In this document: in pieces, positions 61,090-64,000 of the stretch | How the letters are laid out: each line of letters begins with the position of its first letter | How positions within the stretch are numbered: the stretch's first letter is position 1 | NCBI RefSeq assembly: GCF_034137685.1 | Contig: NZ_CP139418.1 | Coordinates: forward strand, 895,001 to 959,000 | Source: Streptococcus sp. S1 | Lineage (GTDB): Bacteria; Bacillota; Bacilli; Lactobacillales; Streptococcaceae | Length of the DNA: 64,000 bases | Reading direction: 5' to 3' | Translations under genes and position numbers: made by a program | The notes under the pieces: generated by a model | Database searches by the model: none | What the model saw: the letters and a program-made list of their open reading frames with translations, nothing else | Told to the model about the DNA's origin: nothing

Positions 61090-62202
61090 TTAAACCAATT
61101 CATCAATTGGTGTGAAGTCACGCTCTAAACCAGTAGCAACGGGTTGGCTAGTGATGTGACCTTGGTAAGTGGTGACCCCTTGGCGCAGGCCTTCGTCTAG
61201 GGCGATGGCCTTGTGGAAGCCATTGTCAGCTAGGGATTCGACATAAGGAAGGGTCACATTGGTAAGGGCGATAGTAGAGGTACGAGCGACAGCCCCTGGG
61301 ATATTGGCAACGGCATAGTGGAGCACACCATGTTTTTCGTAAACTGGCTCGGTATGCGTTGTGACACGGTCTGCTGTTTCAATAACCCCACCTTGGTCAA
61401 CGGCCACATCGACGATGACTGAACCGGGACGCATTTGTTTAACCATATCGTCTGTCACTAATTTAGGAGCTTTAGCACCAGGAATCAAGACAGCACCGAT
61501 GACAACATCGGCATCACGGACGCTGGCCTCAATGTTAAATGGATTGGACATAAGGGTTTGGATTTGGTGACCAAAGACATCTTCCAGAACAGCCAAACGT
61601 TTAGCACTGATATCTAAGATGGTCACTTGGGCACCAAGTCCAAGGGCGATACGAGCCGCGTGGGTTCCAACGACACCGCCACCGATGATGGTGACTTTTC
61701 CTTTGGGAACACCTGGTACCCCACCTAGGAGGACTCCTGATCCACCTTCTTGTTTGGTCAGGAAGTGAGCACCGATTTGCACGGCCATCCGTCCAGCAAC
61801 CTCACTCATTGGCACCAAGAGTGGCAATTGTCCATCAAGGTCACGCACCGTTTCGTAGGCCACACCTGTTGTTTTAGCTGAGACCATAGCGCCCGCTAAT
61901 TCTGGTGCAGCAGCCATATGCAAGTAGGTAAAGAGCAAGAGGTCTTCGCGAAGGAAGCCATATTCTTCAGCGAGGGGTTCTTTGACTTTGACCACCATCT
62001 CAGCGGCCCAAGCTTCTGCAGCAGTCGCAACGATGGTTGCCCCTTGCTTCGTGTAATCTTCATCCGCAAAGCCAGAACCAAGCCCAGCATTTGTTTCCAC
62101 TAAAACTTGATGTCCTTTCTTGACCAAGCTTTGTACGCCTGCGGGAGTCAAACCGACCCGATTTTCGTTGTTTTTAATTTCTTTAGGAATTCCAATGAGC
62201 AT
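61090..62202 (-). CDS. ald: Alanine dehydrogenase
   Basis: Ald converts L-alanine and NAD+ to pyruvate, NADH and ammonia. The 370-aa product has [20 protein letters not shown] at its start, the NAD loop [20 protein letters not shown] near 170, and the catalytic His in [12 protein letters not shown] near 93. The 392-aa ORF start is rejected because AAGGAGGCAAGA precedes the ATG at 62202. Confidence 0.94.
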   Translation of the reverse strand: MLIGIPKEIKNNENRVGLTPAGVQSLVKKGHQVLVETNAGLGSGFADEDYTKQGATIVATAAEAWAAEMVVKVKEPLAEEYGFLREDLLLFTYLHMAAAPELAGAMVSAKTTGVAYETVRDLDGQLPLLVPMSEVAGRMAVQIGAHFLTKQEGGSGVLLGGVPGVPKGKVTIIGGGVVGTHAARIALGLGAQVTILDISAKRLAVLEDVFGHQIQTLMSNPFNIEASVRDADVVIGAVLIPGAKAPKLVTDDMVKQMRPGSVIVDVAVDQGGVIETADRVTTHTEPVYEKHGVLHYAVANIPGAVARTSTIALTNVTLPYVESLADNGFHKAIALDEGLRQGVTTYQGHITSQPVATGLERDFTPIDELV

Positions 62203-62402
62203 TCTTGCCTCCTTGCTCAGATTTAGGTGTAAAAAGGCCATTGTTGTGAGATTGCTCTCTTGACTCAATGACCTTTTTACTCCTTATCCGATTGTTTTGA
62301 TTGATATTATTGTATAGAAAAGTAGAATAAAAAGCAAGAAAAATTTGAGCTTGCCTTCCTTTAGGTTATTTGCTAAACTAATCCCTAAAGAAGGAGTGTC
62401 AA

Positions 62403-62972
62403 ATGGAAAATTTATATGTGAAGTTAGTGGCTTATCGTGAAGTGGAGACAGAGCGTTTGCACTTGCGTCCGGTCACTCTTGAAGATGCACCGGCTATGTT
62501 TGAGTACGCTTCTGATGAGACAGTTACACGCTATACGTTTCCAACCAATCAAAGTCTAGAAGAGACGCGTAATAATATTGCCCTCTTTTACCTAGCGAGC
62601 CCACTTGGAAAATGGGGGATCGAGCTCAAAGAAAATGGAAAATTTATCGGGACGATTGATTTACTGGATTTGGATCTTTGTCTGAAGAAGGGGAGTATCG
62701 GCTATGTTCTGAATAAAGACTATTGGAACCAAGGTCTTGCGACAGAGGCTACCAAGGCAGTCATTGCCTTGGCTTTTGAACAGTTAGGGATGAACAAGCT
62801 CATTGCTGTTCATGATCAGGACAACCCAGCTTCTGGACGGGTGATGGCCAAATCAGGGATGAAATATTCTCACGAGGAGCCCTACGCGATGCTAGACCTG
62901 CATGAAGAAGGGAGAATGGTGACAAGAGTCCACTATGTCCTCACTAAGGAAGAATATTTGTCAGAAAAATGA
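62403..62972 (+). CDS. RimJ/RimL-type GNAT N-acetyltransferase
   Basis: A 189-aa GNAT enzyme of the ribosomal-protein acetyltransferase subgroup. ETERLHLRPVTLEDAPAMFE near 15 and IGYVLNKDYWNQGLATEATK near 99 (acetyl-CoA loop Q-G-L-A-T-E-A) are diagnostic. GAAGGAGTG is the RBS. Target is unknown; members acetylate protein N-termini or small molecules. Confidence 0.85.
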   Translation: MENLYVKLVAYREVETERLHLRPVTLEDAPAMFEYASDETVTRYTFPTNQSLEETRNNIALFYLASPLGKWGIELKENGKFIGTIDLLDLDLCLKKGSIGYVLNKDYWNQGLATEATKAVIALAFEQLGMNKLIAVHDQDNPASGRVMAKSGMKYSHEEPYAMLDLHEEGRMVTRVHYVLTKEEYLSEK

Positions 62973-62981
62973 GTCAGGATA

Positions 62982-63011
62982 TTGACAAAAGGCCTATCTC
63001 CATGATATAGT
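62982..63011 (+). promoter_or_regulatory. tRNA-Thr promoter
   Basis: TTGACA (62982-62987), an 18-nt spacer and TATAGT (63006-63011), placing the start near 63018, 5 nt before the tRNA. Confidence 0.7.
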
Positions 63012-63022
63012 AGATAGGTACT

Positions 63023-63095
63023 GCTGGTTTAGCTCAGTCGGTAGAGCGCATCCATGGTAAGGATGAGGTCGCCGGTTCAATCCCGGCAACTAGCA
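63023..63095 (+). tRNA. tRNA-Thr (anticodon GGT)
   Basis: A complete cloverleaf. Acceptor stem GCTGGTT/AACTAGC, D arm GCTC..GAGC, anticodon stem CATCC/GGATG with loop ATGGTAA (anticodon GGT, reading ACC and ACU), T arm GCCGG TTCAATC CCGGC and discriminator A. The 3' CCA is not encoded. A terminator (AAGCTTAGA / TCTAGGCTT + T run) follows at 63109-63140. Confidence 0.97.
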
Positions 63096-63189
63096 TAGAA
63101 GAAGAGGGAAGCTTAGAGAGGATCTAGGCTTCTTTTTTTGCGAGTCCATCTTAAAAATTTTGCTTTTTTCAACAATTTTCAAAAAAGCG

Positions 63190-63218
63190 TTGACAAGCAC
63201 AAAAATACGTGGTAAAGT
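63190..63218 (+). promoter_or_regulatory. Promoter of the exporter leader
   Basis: TTGACA (63190-63195), a 17-nt spacer and TAAAGT (63213-63218), giving a leader of about 265 nt before the ABC gene. Confidence 0.75.
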
Positions 63219-63249
63219 TAGAACAACAAAGAGAAAGGAGAAAACCATC

Positions 63250-63321
63250 ATGAACAAAGTAGCATTCTTGATGACACAATTGAATACACAACTTCTCCAA
63301 TCTCAGTTGAGTTCGATGTAA
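63250..63321 (+). CDS. Candidate leader peptide of the ABC exporter (23 aa)
   Basis: A 23-codon ORF (MNKVAFLMTQLNTQLLQ onward, Leu- and Gln-rich) with an excellent RBS, AGAAAGGAGA, 8 nt before the ATG. It is followed 12 nt later by a terminator. The layout matches ribosome-mediated attenuation as in B. subtilis bmrB-bmrCD, where translation-blocking drugs stall the leader ribosome and allow exporter transcription. Confidence 0.6.
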   Translation: MNKVAFLMTQLNTQLLQSQLSSM

Positions 63322-63332
63322 ACCATAAATGG

Positions 63333-63465
63333 AACCCAAGATGGAGGAGTCTGTCTTGGGTTTTTTGTATGCATTTTTACCTGCCTTAACTGAATTGGTG
63401 AGAGGCATTAGAAGGCCCAAGTGTGGACTGAGCACGTACTCAGCTCCTTGCTTGGGTTTTTTCTG
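63333..63465 (+). terminator. Tandem terminators in the exporter leader
   Basis: Terminator 1 is AACCCAAGA (63333-63341) with TCTTGGGTT and six T. Terminator 2 is CCCAAG (about 63417) with CTTGGG (about 63452), inner CTGAG cacgta CTCAG, then TTTTTT. All four arms share CCCAAG/CTTGGG, so terminator 1's 3' arm can pair with terminator 2's 5' arm, a possible antiterminator. Confidence 0.75.
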
Positions 63466-63488
63466 TGCCGTTTTGAAAAGGAGAATAT

Positions 63489-64000
63489 ATGATCAGAGCT
63501 ATTTGGGAGTATATCAGGGAACGCAAGTGGCGATATGTGAAGATCGCTATGGTCCTGATTCTTTATGATTACACCTTATTGATCCCGACGCAAGTTATCC
63601 AGCGTTTAGTGGATCATTTGAGTCAGCAGACGCTGACGCAATCCAACTTTGTATGGGATATGGTCCTCTTGGTAGGGTCAGCCATCCTTAATTACCTGAC
63701 AGCTTTTTATTGGCAGTTGCGACTCTTTCAGTCGTCAGTCCATTTCAAGGCAACCCTTCAGGGACAAGCGTTTCGTAAGCTAGTAGCTATGCGGCGTCCC
63801 TTTTTTGAGAAATTCCGTTCAGGGGATCTCTTGACGCGGTTCACGACAGATGTGGATGGAATGGCCGATATGGCTGGTTACGGGATGATGGTGCTCCTGT
63901 TTGGCGGTGGCTTGTTTGCCTTTATTATTCCGACCATGTTTTTCATTTCTTGGCAATTAACCTTGATTTCCTTTATTCCCATGATCTTCCTCGTCGTCTC
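63489..64000 (+). CDS. Multidrug ABC transporter, fused permease/ATPase (3' truncated)
   Basis: The window holds the first 170 codons of an ABC exporter half-transporter of the BmrC/YheI-like (MdlB) group. MIRAIWEYIRERKWRYVKIA begins the membrane domain, with several helices and the coupling-helix region RRPFFEKFRSGDLLTRFTTD near 99, a family hallmark. The ATPase part lies beyond the window. AAAAGGAGAATAT is the RBS. The attenuator upstream suggests drug-inducible expression; a partner half-transporter is expected next. Confidence 0.83.
   Translation, partial: MIRAIWEYIRERKWRYVKIAMVLILYDYTLLIPTQVIQRLVDHLSQQTLTQSNFVWDMVLLVGSAILNYLTAFYWQLRLFQSSVHFKATLQGQAFRKLVAMRRPFFEKFRSGDLLTRFTTDVDGMADMAGYGMMVLLFGGGLFAFIIPTMFFISWQLTLISFIPMIFLVV

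Overview
The window is chromosomal DNA of a low-GC Gram-positive coccus, almost certainly a viridans-group Streptococcus (parasanguinis, sanguinis or mitis neighbourhood; the species is a guess). Pointers are a lysine-type MurE beside a YtgP/MurJ flippase, a CtsR-controlled clpP, the liv operon with a CodY-like box, a streptococcal MET-box before metB, DUF1803, TrpXYZ and an IS30-family remnant. Nearly all of it is core genome. I see no prophage, CRISPR array, integron or plasmid module.

Layout. 1-1.4 kb: end of scpB, rluB, yidD. 1.4-4.2 kb (minus): trkA-trkH potassium uptake. 4.4-6.8 kb: a structured leader and trmL, then an FMN riboswitch with ribU and a PAP2 phosphatase. 6.8-10.6 kb: mnmL-mnmM tRNA wobble modification genes, a small unknown gene and a Na+/H+ antiporter. 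11-16 kb: ABC ATPase, AI-2E-family permease, Mga-like regulator, CorC/HlyC protein. 16-19 kb: trpXYZ ABC transporter behind an attenuator. 19-23 kb: IS30 remnant, pflA, ppaC, a YiiX-like hydrolase and DUF1803. 23-29 kb: murE, ytgP, metB and a PatB-type lyase. 29-32 kb: M-box riboswitch and Mg2+ P-type ATPase. 32-39.5 kb: upp, clpP, ylbG, livJHMGF, a CBS-ACT protein. 40-46.6 kb: yitT-like gene, then tmk-holB-yabA-rsmI-GNAT-ogt-arsC-like, and an ABC-F gene. 47-50 kb: cyclophilin lipoprotein, DMT permease, unknown genes and a decayed stretch. 50-55.9 kb: ftsK, VOC protein, CtpE-like P-type ATPase, DUF3397. 56-61 kb: rplK-rplA, pyrH-frr, cvfB, yozE, phoH. 61-64 kb: ald, a GNAT, tRNA-Thr, and an attenuated multidrug ABC exporter cut by the window end.

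The most unusual feature is a family of four non-coding elements of about 210-265 bp (10676-10929, 22983-23233, 39530-39738, 46620-46883). Each has a 136-160 bp core closed by imperfect terminal inverted repeats and holding three hairpins. Stem bases change in compensating pairs between copies while the linkers stay nearly constant. All four lie between convergent genes, and each is flanked on both sides by near-identical copies of that locus's own terminator hairpin, as if insertion duplicated the terminator. I know of no description of this family (it is not BOX, RUP or SPRITE as I remember them).

The second theme is RNA-level control. There is an FMN riboswitch on ribU; an M-box on mgtA followed by a 29-codon leader ORF with an acidic/proline run like enterobacterial MgtL; an aromatic-rich leader peptide plus terminator before trpXYZ; and a leader ORF with tandem terminators before the terminal exporter. 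Two L1-type hairpins sit at rplK and rplA, and structured leaders precede trmL and upp. Two probable leaderless mRNAs (mnmL and ftsK) begin 7-8 nt after extended -10 promoters.
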